DNA from: Terriglobia bacterium
Lineage (GTDB): Bacteria > Acidobacteriota > Terriglobia > Terriglobales > Acidobacteriaceae
Direction of reading: 5' to 3'
Assembly: GCA_020073565.1 (NCBI GenBank)
Contig: JAIQEY010000010.1
Span: forward strand, 62,001-126,000
Length of the DNA: 64,000 nt
Shown here: in pieces, positions 9,032 to 16,351 of the stretch
Layout: each line of letters opens with the position of its first letter
How positions within the stretch are numbered: position 1 is the first letter of the stretch
Notes under the pieces: generated by a model
Seen by the model: only the letters and a program-made list of their open reading frames with translations
Database searches by the model: none
Told to the model about the DNA's origin: nothing
Position numbers and translations under genes: made by a program

Positions 9032-9499
9032 TCACAGCGGAAGAGCGCTCGGGAAGCGGGTTTGGAAGTCGAGGAGACCGACCCATTCCGGCGTGATGGT
9101 GATTCGCACCATCTCTTTAGTCAGGGACGCGAGGTGCTTTACCCAGGCTTCTCCTTGTTCGCTTCCGAAATAGCGCTCGGCGGCCAGGGCATATTCGGGA
9201 ACGATGCCTTGCACAGTTTCAAGTCGAGCGGTACCGCGCACCAGCAGTACCTTGTGGGGGAAGGTGTTCTCGTCAATCGTGAGAGCAACCTTGGGATTCT
9301 TCGCGAGCGCTTTCAGCTTAGGGGCTTTCGGTGGAGTGCCAAGGACAAACTCCCGCTCATTCCAATGGAACCAGATGGGCACGACCCGGGGAGTGCCGTC
9401 GGTCGAGATGTAGGCCAGACGCGCGGGAATTGTTGACTGCAACAGTTCCCGCGAGACTGGGTGCTGCAAGAGTTCGAGGCCTCCCTGTTTGACAGGCAC
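9032..9499 (-). CDS. Pyridoxamine 5'-phosphate oxidase-fold flavoprotein
   Basis: A 155-residue protein with the PPOX/FMN-binding split-barrel pattern: an N-terminal LARLAYIST-like strand (PARLAYISTDGTPRVVPIWF), then KAPKLKALAKNPKVALTID, then VLLVRGTARLE. Such proteins bind FMN or F420, and many act on small substrates in general stress or cofactor metabolism. The length matches the compact class of uncharacterised members. Whether this one uses FMN or F420 cannot be seen. It is followed by transketolase on the same strand with a gap of about 165 nt, so it is probably not in a tight operon. Confidence 0.75.
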   Translation of the reverse strand: MPVKQGGLELLQHPVSRELLQSTIPARLAYISTDGTPRVVPIWFHWNEREFVLGTPPKAPKLKALAKNPKVALTIDENTFPHKVLLVRGTARLETVQGIVPEYALAAERYFGSEQGEAWVKHLASLTKEMVRITITPEWVGLLDFQTRFPSALPL

Positions 9500-9547
9500 G
9501 ATTCACGCTCCCTGGCATGGTTTTGAAAAAATAGAAATCCGCGACGT

Positions 9548-9632
9548 CAGCCCCTAAAGGGGAACTAAAGGTCAAACCAACGGCATCGCTAAAGCGATGC
9601 CCTGATACAAACCGCAGGCTTCCGCAGCCTAC
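9548..9632. repeat. Hairpin-rich intergenic repeat
   Basis: Three small palindromes in a row: CCCCTAAAGGGG (9551-9562), a perfect 8-bp stem GGCATCGC-TAAA-GCGATGCC (9582-9601) and a weaker GCAGGCTTCCGCAGCC. It fills the space between the VOC gene stop and the PPOX-fold gene and resembles the other repeat blocks of the window. The perfect hairpin lies just 3' of the VOC gene and could act as an mRNA-stabilising or weak termination structure. Confidence 0.6.
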
Positions 9633-10420
9633 TAGGAGTGGCGCGCGGACTTGAAGATCGCGAACACCGCACCCTGTGGGTCGGCGATCACCGACATTCT
9701 ACCGACGCCTTCCATGCTCATGGGCGGGCAGTAGAGACTAGCGCCCATCTGCTTCGCTTGGTTTGCGGTGGCGTCAACGTCGTCCACCTGGAAGTAGGCT
9801 AGCCAGTGCGGAGGCACTCCCGGCTGGCGACTAGCGGCGGGGGGAATCCCTCCGATGAAGTGCTCGCCGTTCTTGATGTGCAGATATCCGGAGGGATCTT
9901 TTTCGTCGCGAGTGAGTTGCCATCCGAACAAGCCGGAGTAAAAGTCAGAGGCGCGCTTGGGGTCGGGCGTGCTCAGGTCGGCCCAGCAAAGTGTGCCGTG
10001 GACGTGCGCAATTCCGATTCCGGTATTTTTGTTTGCCTGCCAGAGGCAGAAGGTCGCGCCGGTGGGATCCTGGACGACCGCCATGCGACCAGCATCGAAG
10101 ACATCGAAGGCTGGGGCTAGAATCGTGCCGCCTAATTGCTGTGCTTTGGCGGCGGCTGCATCCGTGTTCTCGACGGTGATGTAAATCATCCAGTGCGGAG
10201 GGACGCCCTGCGAGAGCTGGTCGGGGCGCAAGGTGCATCCAGCGGCGGCATCGCGGCCCTGGAGCTTGAATATGGTGTAAAAGTCATTCGGACCCATCGG
10301 CATGTCTTCGGGGGCCCAGCCGAAAAGAGCATCGTAGAAACTCTTGGCGGCGTTCTGGTCGGTAGTGTGGAGTTCAAGCCAGCAGAAAGAGCCGGAAGGG
10401 TGACGATCGATGTTGGTCAT
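9632..10420 (-). CDS. Double VOC-domain (glyoxalase/dioxygenase fold) protein
   Basis: A 262-residue protein of two tandem vicinal-oxygen-chelate domains (about residues 8-125 and 135-258). Each begins with a FxWxEL/ALCWADL-like strand and a FYxxLFGW motif: SFYDALFGWAPED and DFYSGLFGWQLTR. It resembles the mycobacterial CFP30B/27-kDa antigen group. VOC proteins bind a metal and act as glyoxalases, dioxygenases or resistance proteins; the substrate here is unknown. It is read toward the PPOX-fold gene but separated from it by a repeat. Confidence 0.8.
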   Translation of the reverse strand: MTNIDRHPSGSFCWLELHTTDQNAAKSFYDALFGWAPEDMPMGPNDFYTIFKLQGRDAAAGCTLRPDQLSQGVPPHWMIYITVENTDAAAAKAQQLGGTILAPAFDVFDAGRMAVVQDPTGATFCLWQANKNTGIGIAHVHGTLCWADLSTPDPKRASDFYSGLFGWQLTRDEKDPSGYLHIKNGEHFIGGIPPAASRQPGVPPHWLAYFQVDDVDATANQAKQMGASLYCPPMSMEGVGRMSVIADPQGAVFAIFKSARHS

Positions 10421-10530
10421 AGCCGGACGAGTTTACACCAGTCGGGCGGGCAGATTGTCAACGGATGGTGAAGCTTCACCGGGGAATTCCGTCCGCGTGT
10501 TCTAACGCCTGATTTGTGGCGATGCTGGCG

Positions 10531-10557
10531 GCGCGGGCAGGAGTGTCCGCGCCACAC
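10531..10557. repeat. R1 palindromic repeat (GGACAGG-N-TGTCCGCGCCACAC type), copy 1
   Basis: GCGCGGGCAGGAGTGTCCGC followed by GCCACAC. The core is an imperfect palindrome around a short GG-rich loop. Two further copies occur at 50786-50811 and 54246-54272, inside the nuo operon. Here it abuts the 3' end of the aminotransferase gene. Confidence 0.75.
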
Positions 10558-11748
10558 TTACAAGTTCTTCCGCGCCCAGGCTTCGATCCACGCCAGGGCT
10601 GTGTTCAGGTTCTCCAGCGAGTTGGCTACGCTGAAGCGGAGGTAGCCTTCGCCGTAGGAGCCGAATGCAGTACCCGAGAGGCACGCTACGCCCGCTTGTT
10701 CGAGCAGGGCGTCCGCCAGCTTCTTTGACGGCCAGCCGGTCTTGGTGATATTTGGAAAGGTGTAGAACGCACCCTTCGGCATGCGGCAGGAGAAACCCTT
10801 AATCTTGTTCAGGCCCGCGACGAAGGCGTCGCGACGGCGTTTGAATTCGTCGGACATCTTTTCGACCGGGGACTGGTCGCCGCGCAATGCGGCTATGCCG
10901 GCGACTTGCGTGAAGCTGGCGGTGCAGGAATTCGAGTTGGTCATGAGACGGGTGATGTGGGCAGCCAGGTCCGGGCGCATCACGCCGTAGCCCATGCGCC
11001 ATCCGGTCATGGCGTAGGTTTTCGAAAAGCCGTCGAGCAGGATGGTGCGCTCTTTGAAGCCGGGCACGCTCATGATGGAGAAGTGCTCGCCCTCGTAGAT
11101 GAGGCGGCTGTAGATCTCGTCGGAGAGGACGATGATGTTGCGGTTGCCGATGGCGTCGGCGACGTCGAGGATATCTTTTTTCGCGAGCGTGCCGCCCGTA
11201 GGGTTGTGCGGCGAATTCAGGATGATCAGCTTGGTGCGGTCGTTGATCAGCGACGCCAACTCTTTGACATCGAGCGCGAAGTCGCGCTCTTCGCGCAGTG
11301 GAATGGGGACCGCGCGTCCACCTACATAGTTGATCATGGACTCGTAGATGGGGAAACCAGGATTGGGGTAGATAACCTCATCCCCCTCATCTACTAATGA
11401 CAGGATCGTGAAGAAAATAATCGGCTTGCCGCCAGGAACTACGACCACTTCGTCGCTGGAAACGGGCACCTTGCGGGTACGGCTGATGTAATCGGCAATT
11501 TCCTTGCGCAAGTCGGGCAGACCGGCGGACGGACCATAGTGGGTCCACCCCATGTGGAGGGCATCGACGGCAGCATCGACGATGTTGGCAGGAGTGGCGA
11601 AGTCGGGCTCCCCGATCTCCAGGTGAATGATCTCCCGGCCTTGCTTTTCGAGCGCGCGAGCACGGTTCAGGACTTCAAAGGCCGTTTCGGTGCCGAGCCG
11701 CGACATGCGGCTGGCAAGCCGGAGATCAAACTGCGTGGTTGGTTCCAT
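10558..11748 (-). CDS. PLP-dependent aminotransferase, class I/II (aspartate aminotransferase-like)
   Basis: A fold-type I aminotransferase of about 396 residues. The PLP lysine lies in DGFSKTYAMTGWRMG (about residue 243), with NSPHNPTG and the SDEIYSRLIYEG strand upstream. This places it in the AspC/AlaA-like subgroup that moves an amino group between an amino acid and a 2-oxoacid. The frame can start at 11763, but that ATG sits inside a perfect TATAAT (11767-11762). A transcript from that box would begin near 11755, so I prefer the in-frame ATG at 11748 (MEPTTQFDLRLASRM). Exact amino-acid specificity is not evident. Confidence 0.85.
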   Translation of the reverse strand: MEPTTQFDLRLASRMSRLGTETAFEVLNRARALEKQGREIIHLEIGEPDFATPANIVDAAVDALHMGWTHYGPSAGLPDLRKEIADYISRTRKVPVSSDEVVVVPGGKPIIFFTILSLVDEGDEVIYPNPGFPIYESMINYVGGRAVPIPLREERDFALDVKELASLINDRTKLIILNSPHNPTGGTLAKKDILDVADAIGNRNIIVLSDEIYSRLIYEGEHFSIMSVPGFKERTILLDGFSKTYAMTGWRMGYGVMRPDLAAHITRLMTNSNSCTASFTQVAGIAALRGDQSPVEKMSDEFKRRRDAFVAGLNKIKGFSCRMPKGAFYTFPNITKTGWPSKKLADALLEQAGVACLSGTAFGSYGEGYLRFSVANSLENLNTALAWIEAWARKNL

Positions 11749-11761
11749 AACAGCGGATGGC

Positions 11762-11767
11762 ATTATA
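11762..11767 (-). promoter_or_regulatory. Candidate -10 box overlapping the first ATG of the aminotransferase
   Basis: A perfect TATAAT on the minus strand overlaps the ATG at 11763. Transcription would start near 11755, leaving about 7 nt before the ATG at 11748. I see no good -35 element 17 nt upstream, so this rests on the -10 match alone. Confidence 0.35.
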
Positions 11768-11855
11768 GACCCTCGGCGGCTGGCTTGGCCGGTAGGCCCA
11801 TTGTCGCTCAGAGGGAAGCGGCGGGTCGGTTGCAGGCATCACAGGACCTTGTGAT

Positions 11856-11967
11856 GAGGTTAGAGGTAAGAGGTCAGATTACAGAGGTAAGAATCGCAGT
11901 ACTTTGAGTGTCCTCAAAGGCTTGGCCGTTTGCCTCTGCAATCTGACCTCTAACCTCTGACCTCTGC
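11856..11967. repeat. Long imperfect inverted repeat
   Basis: The left arm (11856-11889, GAGGTTAGAGGTAAGAGGTC and on) pairs with the right arm (11932-11967), whose complement reads GAGGTCAGAGGTTAGAGGTC and on. Over about 34 bases only a few mismatches are seen, with a spacer of some 40 bases. Each arm itself is built from repeated AGAGGT units. It lies between the aminotransferase start and the glycosyltransferase stop, and the long hairpin could act as a processing or termination signal. No coding content. Confidence 0.7.
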
Positions 11968-11968
11968 A

Positions 11969-12946
11969 TTATTCCGAGATGGTGCTTTCCTCGCTCTGGG
12001 CGCGCAGAAGGCGCTCCACCGAATACGGGGCGCGCTGAGCGGGTTCGTGGTAGTGGCGCACCTGCATTTCGCCCAGCAGTCCGACGGCCAGCATGTTCAG
12101 TCCAGCCAGTAGCAGCACCGCCGCAAAAAGCATCAGCGGACCGTGCTGGACCATGACATCGGCCTGGTGCAGGATCTTCTGCAGAATCAGCCACCCGGCA
12201 ACCGCGAAACCTCCCATGATGCTGAACATCCCGACGGTGCCGAAGAAGTGCAGCGGCCGCGAAAGATATTTGAGCAGGAAGCGGATCGTGATCAGGTCGA
12301 AGAACACGCGGAAGGTGCGCGAGATACCGTAGTGCGAAGCGCCGCGCTCGCGGTTCACGTTCTTGATAGGAACTTCAATGATGGTGGCGCCGTGCCAGGA
12401 AGCGAGCGCCGGAATAAAGCGGTGCAGTTCTCCGTACAGAGGCACCTGCTCCAGAATTTCGCGGCGGTAAGCTTTGAAGGTGGTTCCAAAGTCGTGAATG
12501 TCGACGCCGCTCAGCTTGGCCATGAGCCAGTTGGCACAGCGCGATGGGAAGCGGCGCAACCAGAAATTGTCGACGCGATTCTTGCGCCAGCCGCTGACGA
12601 TGTCGTATCCCTCGGCGATTTTTTCGAGGAACATGGGGATGTCGGCGGGGTCGTGCTGCAGATCGCCGTCCATGGCGATGATGTACTCGCCGCGGGCATG
12701 ATCGAATCCGGCAGCCAAGCCGGCGGTTTGACCGAAGTTGCGGCGCAGTTTGACGACCGTCACGCGGCTGTCAATGGCGGCCACTTCGCTCAGCAACTGA
12801 AACGTGCCGTCGGTGGAACCGTCATCGACCAGCACCATTTCAAAGGGTTCGCCGCTGGCCTCCATGACGGCCTTCAGCCGCGCGTACAGGTCGGTGACGT
12901 TCTCCTGTTCGTTGTGGAGAGGAACTACGATTGAGTACTTGAGCAC
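11969..12946 (-). CDS. Membrane-anchored family 2 glycosyltransferase (GtrB/DPM1-like)
   Basis: A 325-residue protein. The N-terminal GT-A catalytic domain (about 1-225) shows VVPLHNEQENV, VLVDDGSTDGT and the metal-binding AMDGDLQHDP. Two C-terminal membrane helices follow (about 232-255 and 265-290). This is the layout of polyisoprenyl-phosphate glycosyltransferases such as GtrB, ArnC and dolichol-phosphate mannose synthase, which load a sugar onto a lipid carrier at the inner membrane. The start is a GTG (12946) placed 5 nt after a perfect TATAAT. The sugar and pathway are unknown, and no glycan genes adjoin it. Confidence 0.87.
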   Translation of the reverse strand: MLKYSIVVPLHNEQENVTDLYARLKAVMEASGEPFEMVLVDDGSTDGTFQLLSEVAAIDSRVTVVKLRRNFGQTAGLAAGFDHARGEYIIAMDGDLQHDPADIPMFLEKIAEGYDIVSGWRKNRVDNFWLRRFPSRCANWLMAKLSGVDIHDFGTTFKAYRREILEQVPLYGELHRFIPALASWHGATIIEVPIKNVNRERGASHYGISRTFRVFFDLITIRFLLKYLSRPLHFFGTVGMFSIMGGFAVAGWLILQKILHQADVMVQHGPLMLFAAVLLLAGLNMLAVGLLGEMQVRHYHEPAQRAPYSVERLLRAQSEESTISE

Positions 12947-12951
12947 AGGAC

Positions 12952-12957
12952 ATTATA
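12952..12957 (-). promoter_or_regulatory. Candidate -10 box of a leaderless glycosyltransferase transcript
   Basis: A perfect TATAAT on the minus strand ends 5 nt before the GTG start at 12946. If used, transcription begins at or next to the start codon, giving a leaderless mRNA. There is no convincing Shine-Dalgarno or -35 sequence. Confidence 0.4.
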
Positions 12958-13007
12958 CGGTAGCGGCGGGTCTTGCCGAGGTGACTTCTGGGTTGCGCGC
13001 CACCGGG

Positions 13008-13418
13008 TCAGCGTGAGGCGGCTATGGAAAGACTGTGGACATCATTGCCGGCTTCTATGCCGACCGTGAGCCAGTTGGCCCAGCGCTCTATTTTATGGTG
13101 GCCGGTTTTGTGGAGGGTGTAGGCCATGCCGAGTGCTGCGCCATATCCCAAGGCCGATGCGGCCATCTCTCCCTGCCAGCCTTGCTTCACCAGCGGGCGC
13201 CACAGCGGATTCACTTCGTGGGCAACGCCGGAATTGGTCAGGCGCTGCGTAACGACGGCATCGACCGCGATGAGTCCGCCCAGGGTGGCGAACGCGGCGG
13301 TGTTCTGACGGTCGAAGAACTTGTGCGAGGGCGCGTCCGGCAGGGTCAACTGCTGAGCCGATGCAGAGTAACCAAGCAGGAGAACAAGTGCCGCCACAAT
13401 ATATCGGATGCGGGCCAT
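13008..13418 (-). CDS. Small exported or membrane protein of unknown function
   Basis: A protein of about 136 residues. It starts with a clear signal peptide (YIVAALVLLLGYSASA, cleavage near AQQ) from the ATG at 13418; a second ATG lies three codons earlier. The mature part has LGGLIAVDAVVTQRL and a second hydrophobic stretch (ALGYGAALGMAYTLHKTGHH), which could be short membrane helices, and ends in a histidine/tryptophan-containing segment. Similar small proteins occur in acidobacteria, but I know no function. It is followed on the same strand by the glycosyltransferase after about 60 nt. Confidence 0.55.
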   Translation of the reverse strand: MARIRYIVAALVLLLGYSASAQQLTLPDAPSHKFFDRQNTAAFATLGGLIAVDAVVTQRLTNSGVAHEVNPLWRPLVKQGWQGEMAASALGYGAALGMAYTLHKTGHHKIERWANWLTVGIEAGNDVHSLSIAASR

Positions 13419-13574
13419 GACGCCCATACATAGCGCACGCGACGAACCGCCCCGGATGCCTGTAATCGACGGATTTCAAAGACTGCTCTGCATGAAATGT
13501 GAATCAGATTGCACTGCCAGGAGAGAGGGTCTTCCCCTACAAGATCTGCGACCTCCACGTTAGTAACCGCAGCA

Positions 13575-13685
13575 CGAGCCATCGGCCGCGCGGGAAGAAC
13601 ACTTGACCGGAACAACAATGGCAACTATGAACCGGGAAACTGTCGATGGGCTACGCCGTCAGTGCAGGTGCAAAATCGTCGTTGC
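13575..13685 (+). pseudogene. Fragment of a phage-type HNH-like endonuclease
   Basis: The reading frame contains TLDRNNNGNYEPGNCRWATP followed by SVQVQNRR. This is the conserved core of the phage/homing-type HNH proteins whose usual form is LDRIDxDGNYEPGNCRWAT...QxxNRR. The preceding residues (AIGRAGR) fit the usual MGxRPxG lead-in. The N-terminal half and a normal end are missing, and the remaining 13419-13838 gap shows no other gene. I read it as a decayed mobile-element remnant. Confidence 0.55.
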
Positions 13686-13838
13686 TCGAAGAAGTACAAC
13701 GCCGGGCAGGTCGCGCTAGAGCAAGATGCGGCTGCTGCGATTACGGGCGTGGTCACAGGAAAATACAGGCCAGTGTGCTAGAATTCGCGTTCCTTTCCCC
13801 GTGAGTTGTTAAGCGGTTCCGGTTCCAAGGAGAATCCG

Positions 13839-14516
13839 ATGCGGGAGGCTTCGCTACTTTTTTTCGTACTTATTTTTCTGTCGGCTGCTGCCCTTGCACA
13901 AAGCACACCTTGGTGGGAGCTGTACGGTGGATATCAATACACTCGGGCCGATACAAGCGCAGCGCAAGACGAGGTCAATCTAATCACCGACAGCAATGGT
14001 TTGCCACATGTGGACATTGGCCGCCATCAGAATATGAATGGCTGGAATGTGTCGTTACAAGAAAACAAAGCCAGTTGGTGGGGCGGTGTGGTTGACTTTA
14101 GCGGCAGTTACAAAAGCAAGGATGTGGACTTGACGCAGATTGCGCTGGCCGCCGGGCTTATCCAGCCGGGCCAAACTGCTACCGCACGTCTCAAACCTTC
14201 CGTTTACACTTTTGCCGGTGGCCCCCAATTCGCGTATCGCAGAAAACGCATTCAGCCGTTTGCCAGAATGATGTTTGGTGTCGCACATGCGCGCGCCCGT
14301 GCTGACCTGCTAGTCAACAAGGCTATCGTTTTAACTTCACCGGAACAAACCGATACGGCATTCGCATTGATTGGCGGTGGCGGCGCGGACTATGTCTGGA
14401 AGGACTCCTTGGCGTTCCGTGTGGTTGGCGACTACGTGCGCACCTACCTATTCAGCGAGACGCAGAGCAACTTCCGCATATCGGTAGGCGTGAATTTCCG
14501 CATCGGGCGAAAGTAG
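13839..14516 (+). CDS. Outer-membrane beta-barrel protein
   Basis: A 225-residue protein with AAGGAG 7 nt before the ATG at 13839 and a signal peptide ending AAALAQ. The mature chain alternates polar and hydrophobic residues in strands (WWELYGGYQYTRAD, WWGGVVDFSGSYKSKD, YTFAGGPQFAYRRKRIQPFA) and ends in NFRISVGVNFRIGRK, a typical last beta-strand of an OmpA/OmpW-like eight-stranded barrel. Function is unknown. A TAGAAT that could be a -10 box lies at 13779-13784. It sits between an HNH fragment and a tRNA gene, so it may be part of a transferred segment. Confidence 0.65.
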   Translation: MREASLLFFVLIFLSAAALAQSTPWWELYGGYQYTRADTSAAQDEVNLITDSNGLPHVDIGRHQNMNGWNVSLQENKASWWGGVVDFSGSYKSKDVDLTQIALAAGLIQPGQTATARLKPSVYTFAGGPQFAYRRKRIQPFARMMFGVAHARARADLLVNKAIVLTSPEQTDTAFALIGGGGADYVWKDSLAFRVVGDYVRTYLFSETQSNFRISVGVNFRIGRK

Positions 14517-14554
14517 CGCTAGGCCGGTTATCACCGTGAACAACCAGTAGGGCT

Positions 14555-14630
14555 TGGAGACCCCGTCCGGAATCGAACCGGAATAGTCGGTTTAGGAAAC
14601 CGAGGCTCTATCCTTTTGAGCTACGGGGTC
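14555..14630 (-). tRNA. tRNA-Arg (anticodon CCT)
   Basis: On the minus strand the sequence folds into a full cloverleaf. The acceptor is GACCCCG/CGGGGTC, the D-arm GCTC/GAGC, the anticodon arm TCGGT-TTCCTAA-ACCGA (anticodon CCT, reading AGG), a four-base variable loop, and the T-arm TCCGG-TTCGATT-CCGGA. TCCA follows the acceptor, so CCA appears to be encoded, with an unusual U at position 73. The body is 14559-14630. Confidence 0.92.
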
Positions 14631-14633
14631 GGC

Positions 14634-14653
14634 CTGTACACAAGCTGTACACA
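14634..14653. repeat. Two direct 9-mers CTGTACACA, 11 bp apart
   Basis: CTGTACACA occurs at 14634-14642 and again at 14645-14653, just outside the 5' end of the tRNA-Arg gene. The spacing of one helical turn is what is seen at recombinase or repressor binding sites. With the tRNA fragment 70 bp away it fits an old attachment site. Confidence 0.5.
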
Positions 14654-14724
14654 TTTGGGTGGTTTGAATGGCCCAACTATCAAAACTTAACACAAACCAG
14701 CCCAGCGTAAACTGCTGACAACAA

Positions 14725-14769
14725 TTCCTAAACCGTTGGTCGGCAGTTCGACTCTGCCCGGGGCCTCCA
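14725..14769 (+). other. 3' fragment of a second tRNA-Arg(CCT), probable attachment-site scar
   Basis: The plus strand carries the 3' part of a tRNA: the anticodon loop TTCCTAA with its 3' stem ACCG, the T-arm GGCAG-TTCGACT-CTGCC, the acceptor half CGGGGCC and then TCCA. No D-arm or 5' acceptor strand lies upstream, so it is not a gene. Such 3' tRNA ends are the usual trace of an integrative element that used a tRNA gene as attB. It differs from the complete tRNA at 14555, so it came from another tRNA-Arg gene. Confidence 0.65.
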
Positions 14770-14817
14770 GCTTCCGCACGACATTGATTGGCGCAGAGCA
14801 GCCAATTGACCGATCCG

Positions 14818-14889
14818 AGGGCCAGACGCCCCTTCGGCAAGCTCAGGGCAGGCCCTCGGGACAGTCGGCGGGACGCCGGCGCTACAATC
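14818..14889. repeat. Palindromic intergenic repeat at the 3' end of the histidine kinase gene
   Basis: The block contains CCCCTTCGGCAAGCTCAGGG, then GGCCCTCGGGACAG and GGCGGGACGCCGGCGCTACA. This composition recurs in the intergenic repeats of acidobacterial genomes. It touches the stop codon of the kinase gene, whose last residues (RPSTAERGSGL) look atypical. Confidence 0.6.
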
Positions 14890-16351
14890 CACTTCCCCTC
14901 TCTGCCGTGGAGGGCCTTACCGCTGCCTCCCGGATTCGTGGCAGCATCGCACGAACACGGCATCCGCCTTTCTCGCTTCGATTGGAGAGTTCGATCGAAC
15001 CACCATGCGCTTCGGCAATCTGGCGCGACAGCGCCAGGCCGATTCCACTTCCCGATGGCTTGGTGGTGTAGAAAGGCACAAAGGTGTTGGCGGGGTTGAG
15101 AAGGCCGGGGCCATTGTCCTCGATTACGAAGACAACGGCCTTCTCCTCGATCGTCCACTGCATGGTCACAGCAGGGTTTGGCACTTTCTGACAAGCATGT
15201 TGATCGCCATTGGACCCCATCTGTTCCGGAGGAAGCACCGCCTCCACGGCGTTGCGCACGAGATTGATCAGCATCTGCTCAATTTGATCCGGGTCCAGCA
15301 TCAGAGCAACGTCTGGACCGGGAATCACGGTGACGGGAAGGCGAGTCTCGAGAAATGCAACCCGTTCCACCAGGGGACGCAATGCGATTCTGCGCAATAC
15401 GGGGGGAGGCATCTGCGCCAACTGCCGATATGCCTGCAGAAACCGATTCAGTGATGCCGATCGAGTTTCGATGATCTCTAGGCCTCGTTCGAAGTCTTGA
15501 CGCTGCGCCGGATCGCGAATCGTGTCAGAGAGCCGAACACTCAGGCTTCCAGCGATCGACTTGATGGGCGTCAGCGAATTATTGAGTTCGTGGCCGAGCA
15601 CCCGGATCAAACGCTGCCAGGCCTTCCGCTCCTCCTCGCGAAGAGCACGGCTTACGTCCGACAAAACGATGAGCGTGTGCGGGACACCTTTTTCACGAAA
15701 CAGGCTGCGCCGCACCAACCAGCGTGCGTTCGGGGCACTTAACGGGAGTGACACGAGCGACTCGTTCTCTACCGAGAGGCAATCGGCCAGTCCCAAGTCT
15801 TCTGCCGCGCGCCCCATGAGCCGGACCGAGGGCTGCTGCAGCAGGCGCTCACCAGCGGGGTTGACGAGTTTCAAGCGACGATCCGGATCAAACGCAAACA
15901 GCGGAACGTCGATTTCGTCAACTACGCGGCGCAGCAGAGCGGTCGCCTCGATGGCCCGCACACGCCGGTCGGCAAGCAGGTCGGCGAGGGCATTGACCTC
16001 CAGGGAGAGTTCTCCGAGTGCATCCTCGGGAACCGCGCCTCGAGCCCGGAAGGAGTAATCTTCTTCACGCAAAGCCCCGACCACGTTCGCCAAGGTCTGC
16101 AGCGGGCGAATGGATTGTTCGTGCAAAGCCATGGCCAGTAGCCACCACAGAAACAGTCCTATAAAAGAAACCGAAAGTTTCGAACTGGCGGACCAAGACT
16201 GCAGCCAGATCAGGACGGTACTGACCACGATTCCAGGCAAGGCAACCAGCAGGGAGAAGAGGCTAATACGGCGTTCATAGAGAAGGCGAACCCGTTTGCC
16301 AGGCCTTTTGCGCATCTCGGCACCGCCACCCCCATGCGGGCTAGAGACCAT
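14882..16351 (-). CDS. NtrY-like membrane sensor histidine kinase
   Basis: A 489-residue kinase with two N-terminal membrane helices (about 30-52 and 60-78), a HAMP-like linker, a PAS-like domain (about 140-235), a dimerisation box LIRVLGHELNNSLTPIKS with phospho-histidine H254, and an ATPase domain with VRNAVEAVL (N-box), IEDNGPG and GSGIGLALSRQIAEAHGG. It would phosphorylate the response regulator encoded just upstream. The first ATG overlaps the regulator's end by 11 bp; an ATG at 16315 is an alternative start. It is the last gene of the long efflux operon, so it probably senses a periplasmic or envelope cue tied to the permeases. Confidence 0.88.
   Translation of the reverse strand: MVSSPHGGGGAEMRKRPGKRVRLLYERRISLFSLLVALPGIVVSTVLIWLQSWSASSKLSVSFIGLFLWWLLAMALHEQSIRPLQTLANVVGALREEDYSFRARGAVPEDALGELSLEVNALADLLADRRVRAIEATALLRRVVDEIDVPLFAFDPDRRLKLVNPAGERLLQQPSVRLMGRAAEDLGLADCLSVENESLVSLPLSAPNARWLVRRSLFREKGVPHTLIVLSDVSRALREEERKAWQRLIRVLGHELNNSLTPIKSIAGSLSVRLSDTIRDPAQRQDFERGLEIIETRSASLNRFLQAYRQLAQMPPPVLRRIALRPLVERVAFLETRLPVTVIPGPDVALMLDPDQIEQMLINLVRNAVEAVLPPEQMGSNGDQHACQKVPNPAVTMQWTIEEKAVVFVIEDNGPGLLNPANTFVPFYTTKPSGSGIGLALSRQIAEAHGGSIELSNRSEKGGCRVRAMLPRIREAAVRPSTAERGSGL

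Noticed and set aside
10531..10557. CRISPR-like reading of the R1 and hairpin repeats
   Set aside because: Copies are scattered, not regularly spaced, and there are no spacers or cas genes.
14592..15194. 200-codon minus-strand frame ending near the tRNA (contains GQSRTADQRF)
   Set aside because: It is read through the kinase gene in the wrong frame and then through the tRNA fragment. The GPGQSRTADQRF motif is a well-known false peptide from translating tRNA-Arg sequence.
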